Shown: piece by piece, positions 7,539 through 15,482 of the stretch
How positions within the stretch are numbered: the first letter of the stretch is position 1
Layout of the letters: every line of letters begins with the position of its first letter
Assembly (NCBI GenBank): GCA_041918255.1
Contig: JAYRWD010000057.1
Span: forward strand, 1 to 18,001
DNA length: 18,001 nt
Direction: 5' to 3'
Source of the DNA: JAYRWD01 sp041918255
Lineage (GTDB): Bacteria; Patescibacteriota; Dojkabacteria; B142; WJKM01
Notes under the pieces: model-generated
Seen by the model: the letters and a program-made list of their open reading frames with translations, nothing else
Database searches by the model: none
What the model was told of the DNA's origin: nothing
Program-made: the position numbers and the translations under genes

Positions 7539-8126
7539 TTAGGGCTTAGCAAATCTAATCTCACCTAATCTTTTATATACCGGACCTTGGGGAGTGAGTT
7601 TACTTTCTACCAATGTAACAGCCTCAGCTGTACTCTCGAAATCTGGTACCTCGAACGACTCAAATTCCTTTTTCAATTTTCTTGCAAAAGCTCGCGAACC
7701 GGATTGTTTCGAACGAGCTATAGTCAAATGGTGAATTAGTTTCTTCCTATCTTGTTTTGTCACAAGTTCACTACTACTGAATAATTTCGAGACTTCGGTT
7801 GCTTTGGAAGACAACATGTCGAATTCAGAAGATTCATTCACACCCAAATATAGTACGTTCGGTGTTACTTGGTATGGAAAGCCAAACTCTATACTCCCGA
7901 AATCATATTTAAACTCTTTTGTATCCGAAATATTTGACCTCAATTCTTCAAAATACCTATGAGCCGTATCTTGACTAACTTCATTTCCCAAAAACTTGAT
8001 GGTAATATGCATTTGATCTATCTCGCAAAACTTTAAACTCCTTTTATAGTGAACCATTCGTTGACGAAAATCCCGCAAATATGCACGGGTTTTATCATCA
8101 GGGAAAAGTCCTAAAAATAATCTCAT
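7539..8126 (-). CDS. thpR: RNA 2',3'-cyclic phosphodiesterase (2H phosphoesterase)
   Basis: A 195-residue 2H-superfamily protein of normal length for the ThpR/LigT family, which opens 2',3'-cyclic phosphates on RNA ends to 2'-phosphates. The N-terminus MRLFLGLFPDDKTRAYL matches the family. The two catalytic HxTx motifs are H40-I-T42 in QMHITIKFLGN and H133-L-T135 in IHHLTIARS, the usual distance apart. The C-terminal LVESKLTPQGPVYKRLGE is also characteristic. It should be cytosolic. The ATG at 8126 gives the family N-terminus and has no Shine-Dalgarno site. The gene follows the upstream anchored-protein gene by 48 bases on the same strand, so it is probably its last operon partner. Its presence among surface genes has no obvious functional reason. 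Confidence 0.9.
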   Translation of the reverse strand: MRLFLGLFPDDKTRAYLRDFRQRMVHYKRSLKFCEIDQMHITIKFLGNEVSQDTAHRYFEELRSNISDTKEFKYDFGSIEFGFPYQVTPNVLYLGVNESSEFDMLSSKATEVSKLFSSSELVTKQDRKKLIHHLTIARSKQSGSRAFARKLKKEFESFEVPDFESTAEAVTLVESKLTPQGPVYKRLGEIRFAKP

Positions 8127-8174
8127 ATAGGTAGATAATCAAAATATTTGTATTTAGCTACATTATTTAAAGAT

Positions 8175-8837
8175 TCAGCTTACATTAAGCGATTTCATAA
8201 TTTCATCACAACTCACAATTCCAGCTTCACTAGTACTAGCGCACTTGGGAAATAGATAAAATTTCCCCTCAAAATTATCAATTTCTATACCCTCCCTGAA
8301 TGAGATCCGCTCACTTTGAGGACAATCACTCCTATCACAATAAATATCCGTGCCATAGTATTGATTAACGACTGTGTAATACCCATAAGTATCAGGTATT
8401 TGACCGGAGACTTCACTGGCGCGAATTACTTTTGAAGGGCTATTTGTGACATCCACATAGGGGAAGTCATCCACACTGTATTCCCTATTCCAGGTGGCCA
8501 GATCAGGAGGAAACATCATATTAACTTCTAATGTGAAGTTTTCACCAGCTATCTCAATAATTGATGGCACGGTCACATCCAGACCTTGCTCTACTTTATA
8601 ACCAAGGGTAGTAGTGAACGGAACATCGTAAGATAACTCATATTTTTTCACTTCCAGACTATTATCCTCAAGCTGCGAGGTCACTTCCATGTTGATGCTT
8701 TGGCGATGACCTTGTTGAAAAAAAAATTGTGTTCCACTCCCTTCATTTGAATTAACGTTGTAAATCAAAGTTGACAACACACCTGTAACTACAACAGCTA
8801 CTACCCCAAGGTACAGTATTGGCTTTTTTCGTGGCAT
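8175..8837 (-). CDS. Single-pass anchored extracellular protein, unrecognised
   Basis: I do not recognise this 220-residue protein. It has a short basic N-terminus (MPRKKP), one membrane helix (about 7-26), and a polar, aromatic-rich extracellular part without transmembrane character. Four cysteines (167, 172, 199, 210) all lie in the C-terminal quarter, which suits one or two disulfides outside the cell. A run of nine T bases encodes three Phe (38-40) just after the membrane helix, and slippage there would truncate the protein. The ATG at 8837 lies 60 bases after the M23 peptidase stop and 48 bases before thpR begins, so co-transcription with both is likely. The stop is TGA. Confidence 0.65.
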   Translation of the reverse strand: MPRKKPILYLGVVAVVVTGVLSTLIYNVNSNEGSGTQFFFQQGHRQSINMEVTSQLEDNSLEVKKYELSYDVPFTTTLGYKVEQGLDVTVPSIIEIAGENFTLEVNMMFPPDLATWNREYSVDDFPYVDVTNSPSKVIRASEVSGQIPDTYGYYTVVNQYYGTDIYCDRSDCPQSERISFREGIEIDNFEGKFYLFPKCASTSEAGIVSCDEIMKSLNVS

Positions 8838-8845
8838 GGCTACAA

Positions 8846-8872
8846 ATAAACTGAATATATGCTTTAGTTTAT
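8846..8872. promoter_or_regulatory. Inverted repeat in the leader between two surface genes
   Basis: ATAAACT (8846-8852) and AGTTTAT (8866-8872) are perfect seven-base arms around a 13-base loop. The loop contains a minus-strand TATATT that could be a -10 box, but no -35 box supports it. The element could be an intercistronic hairpin setting the ratio of the two genes, or an operator. Confidence 0.35.
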
Positions 8873-8897
8873 CACACTTTTGAGCTTACAGAGTTCA

Positions 8898-10424
8898 CTA
8901 ACCCTGTTGCCGTTTGGCCTTATGATAATTTATATAAAAAGAACCGCCATTCGAGGGAAATACCCTTACCGACAAATTATTTTCTTCATTAATATTTAAA
9001 TAGGTAGGATCGATATAAAAAGTTAAAACCGTAATACCTGCGCTATAGCTTAACTCCGACAACCCAGCGGTTACGCTATTGGAATAGTCTAGTTTGCTTA
9101 TGTACCCCCCACGCGCCACGTCATAAACTTTGACTTTACCACCGTATAGATAAGGAGTTCCAGCCACTTTCGGAACTTGAACCTGAAGATAGCTTTTACC
9201 TGCAGGATTTGTCCCCTTTGTCATCTTACCCTTGAGCACATGTGGGTCAACATTATCTAAACAATAACTTCCGCTACTCCCATTTTGACAATTCATTGTA
9301 ACAGTATATATATCAGCAGGAAGGGTAGACACGAGATTATGACTAGTGATATTTGGGTAGACAAGAGTCTGACCGGATCTTGTAGTCAATTTTAAATAAG
9401 TGGATGTTGGGGTAGTTGTCGTAAAACGATAACCATCTAAAACAAAATTCTGTGAAGGCAACCCTAAATGTAAATGAGTGCCAGTTGTATTCTGTGGACA
9501 AGCTCCTGTTTGATTATGCGATCCATAATAAATATTTCCCAGATAATTTCCTTGAGAAATTGAAGAACCATCTTGGATTGACGTAGGTATAGAAGAGGTG
9601 ATCAAATGTAAGATTGAATAATAATCAACACCATTCGCGTCCCGTAAAACCATGTAGGATTGCGTACTACCTCGACAAACATCAGTTACAGTTCCAGTAA
9701 TTGGCGATAATGCTCTTCGCGCGTCTTCTGCGCTTACCGTTGGAACCATATCTATTGCCCACATTCCCAAACCATCTAAATGCCATTCAGGATATCTACT
9801 CGATGAGACCCGATAGGGAGTATAGGATTGCCATGGAAATTTAGGAGCAACCGATAATGCCTCAAAATCACTTTTTTGATTTTCCGAGATTGGATAATCC
9901 CACATTGCATATTTCGATTCCAAGGACAGTTCGTTCTCATCAATACTGTCTAAAACATTAATTATATTTGTCGCACCCTTGTACGCTACCTGATATTTGC
10001 CTTCTTTATCACTTGCAAATACTATCTTTTCTCTTGTTCCCTCGCGTATCTCAATATCCCCAGAAAGATTGAATTCACCCGTGTCGTAATTATCTTTTCC
10101 TCTGATGGTCAATATTCCCCAATTTTTTTCTAATCTAGCACTCTCAATAAAAACAGTGTTATCTTCAAAATGTCCGAGATTCATTTCTCTTACCTCCTGA
10201 TAAATGGCTTCTTTAAGGTCCTGAGGGAAAAGTGCATATTCAGCAACAAAAGACTCTATTAATAAATCCTCCCCCTCATTGTTATATGTCACTAGATAGT
10301 TATCAGCTTCTGAAGGTTTTTGCGTTTCAGCTCCCAATATTGTTCTCGGAGATGATACGCTAAAAAGAAGAACTAACAAACTCATCAAAAAAACATCGAC
10401 AACTTTCGTACTATCTTTTGTCAC
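8898..10424 (-). CDS. Secreted M23-family metallopeptidase (peptidoglycan hydrolase type)
   Basis: A 508-residue protein with a signal peptide: charged MTKDSTK, hydrophobic core about 10-24, probable cleavage near ILGAET (29-34). Residues 35-195 are an unrecognised N-terminal domain. The M23 core spans about 200-335: H215 and D225 in WHLDGLGMWAIDM are the first two zinc ligands, H273 lies in ILHL, and H317-L-H319 in GTHLHLGL supplies the catalytic His and third ligand. The region also has the usual SPITGTVTDVC beta strand. M23 enzymes cleave peptide cross-links of peptidoglycan, in the cell's own wall or another cell's. Residues 340-508 look like beta-rich C-terminal modules, possibly for binding. 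All ligands are intact, so activity is expected. Translation starts at GTG (10422-10424), chosen because AGGAGG sits eight bases upstream. The stop is TAG followed by TGA. Confidence 0.85.
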   Translation of the reverse strand: MTKDSTKVVDVFLMSLLVLLFSVSSPRTILGAETQKPSEADNYLVTYNNEGEDLLIESFVAEYALFPQDLKEAIYQEVREMNLGHFEDNTVFIESARLEKNWGILTIRGKDNYDTGEFNLSGDIEIREGTREKIVFASDKEGKYQVAYKGATNIINVLDSIDENELSLESKYAMWDYPISENQKSDFEALSVAPKFPWQSYTPYRVSSSRYPEWHLDGLGMWAIDMVPTVSAEDARRALSPITGTVTDVCRGSTQSYMVLRDANGVDYYSILHLITSSIPTSIQDGSSISQGNYLGNIYYGSHNQTGACPQNTTGTHLHLGLPSQNFVLDGYRFTTTTPTSTYLKLTTRSGQTLVYPNITSHNLVSTLPADIYTVTMNCQNGSSGSYCLDNVDPHVLKGKMTKGTNPAGKSYLQVQVPKVAGTPYLYGGKVKVYDVARGGYISKLDYSNSVTAGLSELSYSAGITVLTFYIDPTYLNINEENNLSVRVFPSNGGSFYINYHKAKRQQG

Positions 10425-10432
10425 TTTATTTG

Positions 10433-10438
10433 CCTCCT
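10433..10438 (-). promoter_or_regulatory. Strong Shine-Dalgarno site fixing a GTG start
   Basis: On the minus strand AGGAGG lies eight bases before GTG (10424-10422). It is the only full Shine-Dalgarno sequence I found ahead of a gene here, and it decides the start of the M23 peptidase gene. Confidence 0.8.
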
Positions 10439-10506
10439 TTGTTAAGAAATAAAGTAAGAGAGTAAATTAATGAATTGAAAAAGAGCAACCGCTTCTCGTC
10501 TAGAAA

Positions 10507-11325
10507 TTAAATCCAACCTGCCGCTGCGATCACGAGAATCCCAACCATGAGATATTCCAGAACAATTTCTCTACTTAAATCTTTAGTCGCGTAGTGGTGG
10601 AGCAAACCTACCGAAATATAAATGCACACGAACAAAACTAGCGTAGCTTTTAAACTATCGAAGCGAGCCCCAACTGATACAAGCATGGCTACTATTGCCA
10701 GAATTAAACTTATACCAAGAACCCAGAATATTGATTTCTTACCCTGTCGCCATCCATATCGCATCTGATTTAGTATTAAAATTCCCGCGCAGAGTATAAA
10801 AATACCTAAAAAGACAAACCAGCCTGAAAAATCGAAAATGTAATACGCTGAAATAATATCGAATGCCCCAATGCCTAAAATCATCAATTTCAAAAAATCA
10901 TAAATATGGTGAGTATTCATCTCCAGCTTAAACTTGTCTTCATAATAAGCTCGGATATTCACAAAAAGATTGATAAATATCAAAGAAATAAAAGCCAATA
11001 TCACCAACCAGATACTGGTATTTGGCTCAAAAACTATAAATACTACTACCAACCAATAAATAATCGAGGGGAGAACGTAATGTAAGATGTTTTGTATAGG
11101 TGCTTCTCTATCGTTGATAATAGACATATTTAGCTGTATCATTTTTCTGCGCGCGAATCCACGAATTGCTACTATCTCCATCAAAAGTAGTAAATACAAG
11201 ATAATAGAACCGAACACAAAATGTTGAAAAGGAGATATGGTCAATATCAACATTAGAAGAGCAAAGCCGGCATCCAGAAATAATCCAAAGATTATCGACT
11301 CAAAATTGTTTCTAATATATTTCAT
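10507..11325 (-). CDS. Integral membrane protein with about nine helices, unrecognised
   Basis: A 272-residue, strongly hydrophobic protein. Likely membrane helices lie at about 11-30, 36-54, 80-99, 104-122, 144-164, 167-187, 198-217, 226-243 and 255-271. Short basic loops (GFARRKM, MRYGWRQGKK) suggest the cytosolic side. I see no transporter, enzyme or nucleotide-binding motif, so no function is assigned. Candidates such as a lipid-modifying or transport subunit would be guesses. The M23 peptidase gene follows after 82 bases on the same strand. The upstream 170-base gap carries a plausible promoter, so this may be the first gene of the transcript that includes the peptidase. The ATG at 11325 lacks a Shine-Dalgarno site. 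Confidence 0.65.
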   Translation of the reverse strand: MKYIRNNFESIIFGLFLDAGFALLMLILTISPFQHFVFGSIILYLLLLMEIVAIRGFARRKMIQLNMSIINDREAPIQNILHYVLPSIIYWLVVVFIVFEPNTSIWLVILAFISLIFINLFVNIRAYYEDKFKLEMNTHHIYDFLKLMILGIGAFDIISAYYIFDFSGWFVFLGIFILCAGILILNQMRYGWRQGKKSIFWVLGISLILAIVAMLVSVGARFDSLKATLVLFVCIYISVGLLHHYATKDLSREIVLEYLMVGILVIAAAGWI

Positions 11326-11366
11326 AAAACTTATAAATCAATTTCATATCTAAAATTTACTAATTA

Positions 11367-11395
11367 AATAAATGCGCAAACCAAGAAATTGTCAA
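11367..11395 (-). promoter_or_regulatory. Probable promoter of the membrane protein/M23 operon
   Basis: On the minus strand a perfect TTGACA (11395-11390) is followed after 17 bases by TTTATT (11372-11367, four of six matches). Transcription would start about 35 bases before the ATG at 11325. Confidence 0.42.
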
Positions 11396-11495
11396 CCACC
11401 TAGGCTTGTTAAGGAACATGATGTTACACCAAAAGGTTTGAACAACCCCACAACGAAGCAACAAATACAACTTTTTCATCACTTCATATAAACTT

Positions 11496-12980
11496 TTAAG
11501 TACTAACTCCCGTTAAAATCCCGCCAATGCCGGTTGCGGAAAAAATCAGAATAACAACAAAAATAATTAATCCTATTTTAAGATGTTGGCTACCATATCG
11601 ATGAATATTTACTGTGGAGTTATTAATCAAATATCTATAATCCAACCACATCAACCCCGCGATAAACAATAAAACAGTTATATCAAAAAGCTGCATATAA
11701 TTTATGGAGGCAAAAAATTCTGTAAGGTCTATCCTGATAATCCTCGTAGGGTCCCCCCCCCTAGCAGTCGCCCCTAAAACGTTTAGACTCTCCAAATAGC
11801 TTTCGTAAATACCCCGAAGCGAGATATCTGTAGAAAATACATTCCCTGCCACATCTGTGCTTTCAATTCTCACCGATTGATTCTGCAAATTAGTATCTTC
11901 CAACTTAAACGTAAAATACCCCTGGTCGCGCTGTCCGTAAATAGTTTTCTCATTACTCAAACGCAACGCCAGTGAAGCAACATCTTCGGGTACGGATAAT
12001 TTCATTTCTACTAACGTCGAATCCAGACGTTGGAATCCAACTAAAGTTAAATCTTTATCTGATATCCGAGGCGGTTTAGTATCAATACTAAAATTCAGTT
12101 TGAGTTTTTCGGTGACATACTCACCCTCAGCAGCCACTCCCTGAAATTCTAACGTGTTTTCTCCTTCTGGGAAACCATCCCAGTCTTGCGGGGGAGTAAA
12201 TTGAAATTCGCCGGCGATCACAGGTACTCTTGCTTGCAGGGCTCCATTGATATATATATCCACAGAAGCTATATTGCTAAACGCCAGACCCTTCACAGAA
12301 ATATTTGGGTCATTTGTCATCAAATTTTGAAGAGGCGAGACAATACCGATACCCTGCGCTTCGAAGTTTGAAGGCTCAGTTGATGACATTTGGCTTTCAG
12401 GAGAAACTATGTTTTCAGTTATTGGTTTACCAAAGTGTACTACTACCAAAGAATTATCTGATTTATCTTGAAATGTCCCAGAGAGAACACCCACCCCCAT
12501 TTCGGTAAATTCGGGTTTAATAACATTTTCTTTATGCGTTTTACTGTTCATCCAGGCTTTCATCATGGTTTGATTGTCGTAGAAACCTTCAGCCAAATTC
12601 TCACCCGCGACTTGATATTCATACCCTGCTTCCTGGAAATATTTCCATGGCGAAGTATTATCTGGACAATAATGGCTCCAACAATTGCTCTCCATCATGG
12701 CATGTGCCTTAGATAATGCTGATTTTATTAGTTTCGAATCTAAAATTAGGGAAGGCAGATTATATTTTGCCCTTTCCCTATTGTGCAGATACACGATAGA
12801 ATTTGAGTCGACCTCGGCTTGTATTTGTTTCGCGAACGGTAGCAAAGGATAAATTAAATTTGTCGAAATTAGAATTACTATGAAAATGCTTAAGGATTCA
12901 GCTTTCAAAAGCAACGCTCGATAGTTATTTCTGGGGGTAGGAATCAATAAATCTTTACAGCGGTTAGCTAATTTCTTCAT
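11496..12980 (-). CDS. Anchored CAP/SCP-domain surface protein with a G9 tract before its C-terminal helices
   Basis: A 494-residue protein with an N-terminal signal or membrane helix (about 31-47). A CAP (SCP/PR-1-like) domain spans about 62-185. Its conserved pocket residues are H93 (KAHAMM), H103 (WSHYCP), E127 (GENLAEGF) and H149 (THKENV), followed by MGVGVL and VVHFGKP. About 210-391 are Ig-like beta domains (SVDIYINGALQARVPV, TDVAGNVFSTDI). Two hydrophobic helices at about 431-447 and 468-490 end the protein. CAP domains bind lipids or ligands and occur in many surface and secreted proteins. A run of nine Gs at 11753-11761 encodes part of ARGGD just before the helices. The frame extends four codons further to a TTG at 12992. 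I chose the ATG at 12980, which follows AAAAGG closely. A TAAAAT at 13014-13019 on the minus strand may be its -10 box. Confidence 0.87.
   Translation of the reverse strand: MKKLANRCKDLLIPTPRNNYRALLLKAESLSIFIVILISTNLIYPLLPFAKQIQAEVDSNSIVYLHNRERAKYNLPSLILDSKLIKSALSKAHAMMESNCWSHYCPDNTSPWKYFQEAGYEYQVAGENLAEGFYDNQTMMKAWMNSKTHKENVIKPEFTEMGVGVLSGTFQDKSDNSLVVVHFGKPITENIVSPESQMSSTEPSNFEAQGIGIVSPLQNLMTNDPNISVKGLAFSNIASVDIYINGALQARVPVIAGEFQFTPPQDWDGFPEGENTLEFQGVAAEGEYVTEKLKLNFSIDTKPPRISDKDLTLVGFQRLDSTLVEMKLSVPEDVASLALRLSNEKTIYGQRDQGYFTFKLEDTNLQNQSVRIESTDVAGNVFSTDISLRGIYESYLESLNVLGATARGGDPTRIIRIDLTEFFASINYMQLFDITVLLFIAGLMWLDYRYLINNSTVNIHRYGSQHLKIGLIIFVVILIFSATGIGGILTGVST
11753..11761 (-). repeat. Homopolymeric G9 tract, candidate contingency locus
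   Basis: Nine consecutive G bases on the coding strand inside the CAP-protein gene, the longest G or C run in this AT-rich window. With one G fewer the frame ends at TAG ten codons later. With one more it ends at TGA before the first C-terminal helix. Either shift would leave the CAP and Ig-like domains intact and remove both membrane helices. Confidence 0.8.
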
Positions 12981-13057
12981 ATGCCTTTTCAAAAATTAAA
13001 TTTTCGTTAAATTATTTTAGCTCGAAATGAAAATTATTCATATTTTCTTAGACGCGA

Positions 13058-13063
13058 TATAAT
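13058..13063 (+). promoter_or_regulatory. Probable -10 box of gltX
   Basis: A perfect TATAAT whose predicted start lies about 20 bases before the gltX ATG. The only -35 candidate is TTCATA (13037-13042) at a short 15-base spacing. It faces away from the CAP-protein gene, so 12981-13090 is a divergent promoter region. Confidence 0.38.
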
Positions 13064-13090
13064 TTAACCATTAAATTAATTCCGAGAATT

Positions 13091-14602
13091 ATGAAAGTTA
13101 GAACCAGATTCGCTCCAAGTCCTACCGGTATGCTTCATATCGGAGGGATCCGAACAGCGATGTACGCTTACGCAATGGCCAAAAAAAATAATGGAGATTT
13201 CCTTTTACGTATTGAAGATACTGATCGCAAGAGATTTGTTGAATCTGGAGTAGACGATATTTATGAGATGCTCGACATGTACGGTCTGACACCTGACGAA
13301 AGCGATAGGCACGGGGGAGATAAAGGTCCATATACTCAATCGAAAAGATTAAATGTTTACAAAAAATATGCTCTTGAGCTTGTGCGATCTGGACATGCGT
13401 ATTATTGTTTTGCCAGCAAAGAGGAAATAGAAAAACAAAAGGCTGGTCATGATCAGGCCACTCAATTCAAATTTAATTCTCCGTACAGAGATATGTCCAT
13501 CGACGAGGCAGAGAAAAAGGTCTCTGAAGGAGCTAGTTATGTGATCCGACAAAAAATCCCACCAAACAGAGAAATTATATTTGAAGATGCTTTGCAAGGT
13601 ACTATAAGATTTCACACCAATGATGTTGATGATACAGTTTTGCTAAAATCCGACGGATATCCTACTTACCATCTTGCTGTGGTAGTTGACGACTATCTAA
13701 TGGAAATTAGCCACGTTTTTCGTGGTGTGGAATGGTTGCCAAGTACTCCCAGACATTTATTGCTATACGAGGCATTTGGTTGGAAGTGCCCGTCTATCGC
13801 GCATCTTGCGATAATATTGGATCCTGATGGAGGAAAACTCTCAAAGCGCAAGGGAGCCGTATCTGCTAGGGAATTTATTAATCAAGGTTACTTGCCCGAA
13901 GCCATACTGAATTTTATTATGCTTCTGGGCTGGGCTTCACCTGAGAAAAGAGCTTATGGCAAAAGCGAGCGAGAGTTATATACCCTAGTTGATTTTGTTG
14001 ACCTCTTTGACATGAAAGATTTGAATAAGTCAAATCCGGTTTTTAACCGTGAAAAATTAGTGTGGTTTAATCAAAAATATATTGCGGCCTTATCGGGAGA
14101 TCAACTTGTGATTCGATTTTCTAAGTGGCTAAATGAGCATGATGGATCGGATGAAAATAAGGATGACAGAAAAATTTTACGCGAAAAAATTGTTGAATAT
14201 GGTCCTGATTATCTTGAATCAATCTTATTGTTAATTAACTCGCGGATAAAAACTTTTTCTGAAATTCCTAATTATATTTGGCATTTCTACTTTCCTCCTA
14301 AAAAGATTGATTTTAAAATTTCAAAAGATACTGCCTCGCTTTCTGATGTACAAATTAACGGAGTTTTACAAGATTTTGTAAACGAGTTGAAGAAATATCC
14401 CCACTTTGTTGATTGGTCTCATGATAAATGGGAGGCTCATACGCGCGGTATTGCCGAAAAGCTTAAAATTAAAGCCGGACAAGCATTCATGGTTTTGCGT
14501 ATCGCCCTGCTTGGTTCTCCATTTTCTCCTCCTTTATACGAAAGTATGGGAATTATTGGAACAGAGAAAATATCAAAACGGATGAGTTCGGCTGTAAGCT
14601 AA
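13091..14602 (+). CDS. gltX: Glutamyl-tRNA synthetase
   Basis: A class I aminoacyl-tRNA synthetase that charges tRNA-Glu with glutamate in the cytosol. The 503 residues are close to the family length. The N-terminus RTRFAPSPTGMLHIGGIRTA carries the HIGH-type motif as HIGG (16-19). Further family blocks are FLLRIEDTDRKR (37-48), GYPTYHLAVVVDD and ISHVFRGVEWLPSTPRH. The KMSKS-type loop is KLSKRKG (249-255). The C-terminal helical anticodon-binding part ends GIAEKLKIKAGQAFMVLRIALLG. The insertion that holds zinc in the E. coli enzyme retains only one Cys (YYCFASKEE), so zinc is probably not bound. Whether it also mischarges tRNA-Gln cannot be told from this window. The ATG at 13091 gives the exact family N-terminus. 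The gene converges on the lectin-fold gene and shows no clear terminator. Confidence 0.97.
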   Translation: MKVRTRFAPSPTGMLHIGGIRTAMYAYAMAKKNNGDFLLRIEDTDRKRFVESGVDDIYEMLDMYGLTPDESDRHGGDKGPYTQSKRLNVYKKYALELVRSGHAYYCFASKEEIEKQKAGHDQATQFKFNSPYRDMSIDEAEKKVSEGASYVIRQKIPPNREIIFEDALQGTIRFHTNDVDDTVLLKSDGYPTYHLAVVVDDYLMEISHVFRGVEWLPSTPRHLLLYEAFGWKCPSIAHLAIILDPDGGKLSKRKGAVSAREFINQGYLPEAILNFIMLLGWASPEKRAYGKSERELYTLVDFVDLFDMKDLNKSNPVFNREKLVWFNQKYIAALSGDQLVIRFSKWLNEHDGSDENKDDRKILREKIVEYGPDYLESILLLINSRIKTFSEIPNYIWHFYFPPKKIDFKISKDTASLSDVQINGVLQDFVNELKKYPHFVDWSHDKWEAHTRGIAEKLKIKAGQAFMVLRIALLGSPFSPPLYESMGIIGTEKISKRMSSAVS

Positions 14603-14658
14603 AACGATGTTGATTGAGTAAAAATGTACCGGGTACGAGAAGTAAGTTGTCTTAAGCG

Positions 14659-15372
14659 CTAGACAGGACACGAAAGTTGAAAATTATCGAATTCTGCGGT
14701 TACGAAGTTGTCTTTTTGTTCTGATCCTGTGGAAATTCCGACTTGTACATCTCCCGTGAAAGCCGGCAAAGTTCCTATTTCATAGGTTCCATTGTTGTCA
14801 ATATACATAAATTTAACCAAATTGCCTTTTCTCTCAAGCTTAACTGATCGTGCCAAACCTTGCCGGAAAGAATTCTTGAAGACTCCTTGATTTTCATTAT
14901 CTACAAATGAAGAAGCAATATATCCGTCGTTTAGCTGCCCCACATAGAAAATATTTCTTCCGTCTTTGCTCTTCGCGATGATTCTTGCTTCGCCTTGATT
15001 TTGATATTTGAGGTTATATATCTCGGCTTCTAGTACGAAGTCACCAGCAAACTGTAAGTTGGTATATATTTCAGCCCAATTCTTATCATCTAGCAATCGA
15101 CGCATTCTACCGTTTTCAATATTTACCTGATAGTGCGCAGAAGCTTCCCAGATTTCTTTATTTAGTTTTTCTTTATCGAAGTTATCATATATACCTTGCG
15201 CGCAAAGATGTGTCTCGGCTGCTTGAGATACTTCTGGGGCTTGTTGGCGGCTGAGTATATAGAAACTTACCGAACTGCCTACAATTCCGAAGATGGCTAA
15301 TACTGTGAGAAATCTATATATTGTACTGCTTTTCTCTTCTGTATTTGGTGTGTTTAGCTGAGTAAATTTCAT
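14659..15372 (-). CDS. Anchored concanavalin/laminin-G-like domain protein
   Basis: A 237-residue protein with a short cytosolic tail (1-20), one membrane helix (about 21-41) and an extracellular beta-sandwich. From residue 61 the pattern IYDNFDKEKLNKEIWE, then NGRMRRLL, FAGDFVLEAEIYNL, ARIIAKSKDG, VKLERKGNLVKFMY, VQVGIS and FVTAEFDNFQL is that of concanavalin A-like lectin/glucanase domains such as the DUF1349 and laminin-G types. I see no glycosidase acid/base pair I would trust, so carbohydrate binding is an inference. C57 and C235 bracket the domain and may form a disulfide closing it. The stop is TAG. It follows the EamA gene on the same strand after 110 bases and probably has its own promoter. 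Confidence 0.75.
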   Translation of the reverse strand: MKFTQLNTPNTEEKSSTIYRFLTVLAIFGIVGSSVSFYILSRQQAPEVSQAAETHLCAQGIYDNFDKEKLNKEIWEASAHYQVNIENGRMRRLLDDKNWAEIYTNLQFAGDFVLEAEIYNLKYQNQGEARIIAKSKDGRNIFYVGQLNDGYIASSFVDNENQGVFKNSFRQGLARSVKLERKGNLVKFMYIDNNGTYEIGTLPAFTGDVQVGISTGSEQKDNFVTAEFDNFQLSCPV

Positions 15373-15397
15373 GCTGATTTTTGTTTTTTTCTATTGT

Positions 15398-15428
15398 ATT
15401 TTAGCAGAAAAATACAGAACTGTTTCAA
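15398..15428 (-). promoter_or_regulatory. Possible promoter of the lectin-fold protein gene
   Basis: On the minus strand TTGAAA (15428-15423), 19 bases, then TAAAAT (15403-15398). The predicted start lies about 20 bases before the ATG at 15372. The spacing is longer than ideal. Confidence 0.33.
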
Positions 15429-15482
15429 TACTCCATATATAGAAAAGGGTTCGATAAGCTATTCTGTAGGGTTGGCAAGAAA

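Noticed and set aside
11431..11447. tRNA T-arm-like or terminator-like sequence after the CAP gene (minus-strand GGTT-GTTCA-AACC-TTTT)
   Set aside because: The stem has only four bp and four T bases, and there are no matching acceptor, D or anticodon arms. Too weak to call either.
12186..12716. Overlapping forward open frames opposite the CAP-protein gene
   Set aside because: They lie inside a well-supported coding region and show no domain or start signals.
14603..14658. Possible terminator between gltX and the convergent lectin-fold gene (GTACC-G-GGTAC)
   Set aside because: The one-base centre cannot form a loop without losing pairs, and no T-run follows on either strand.
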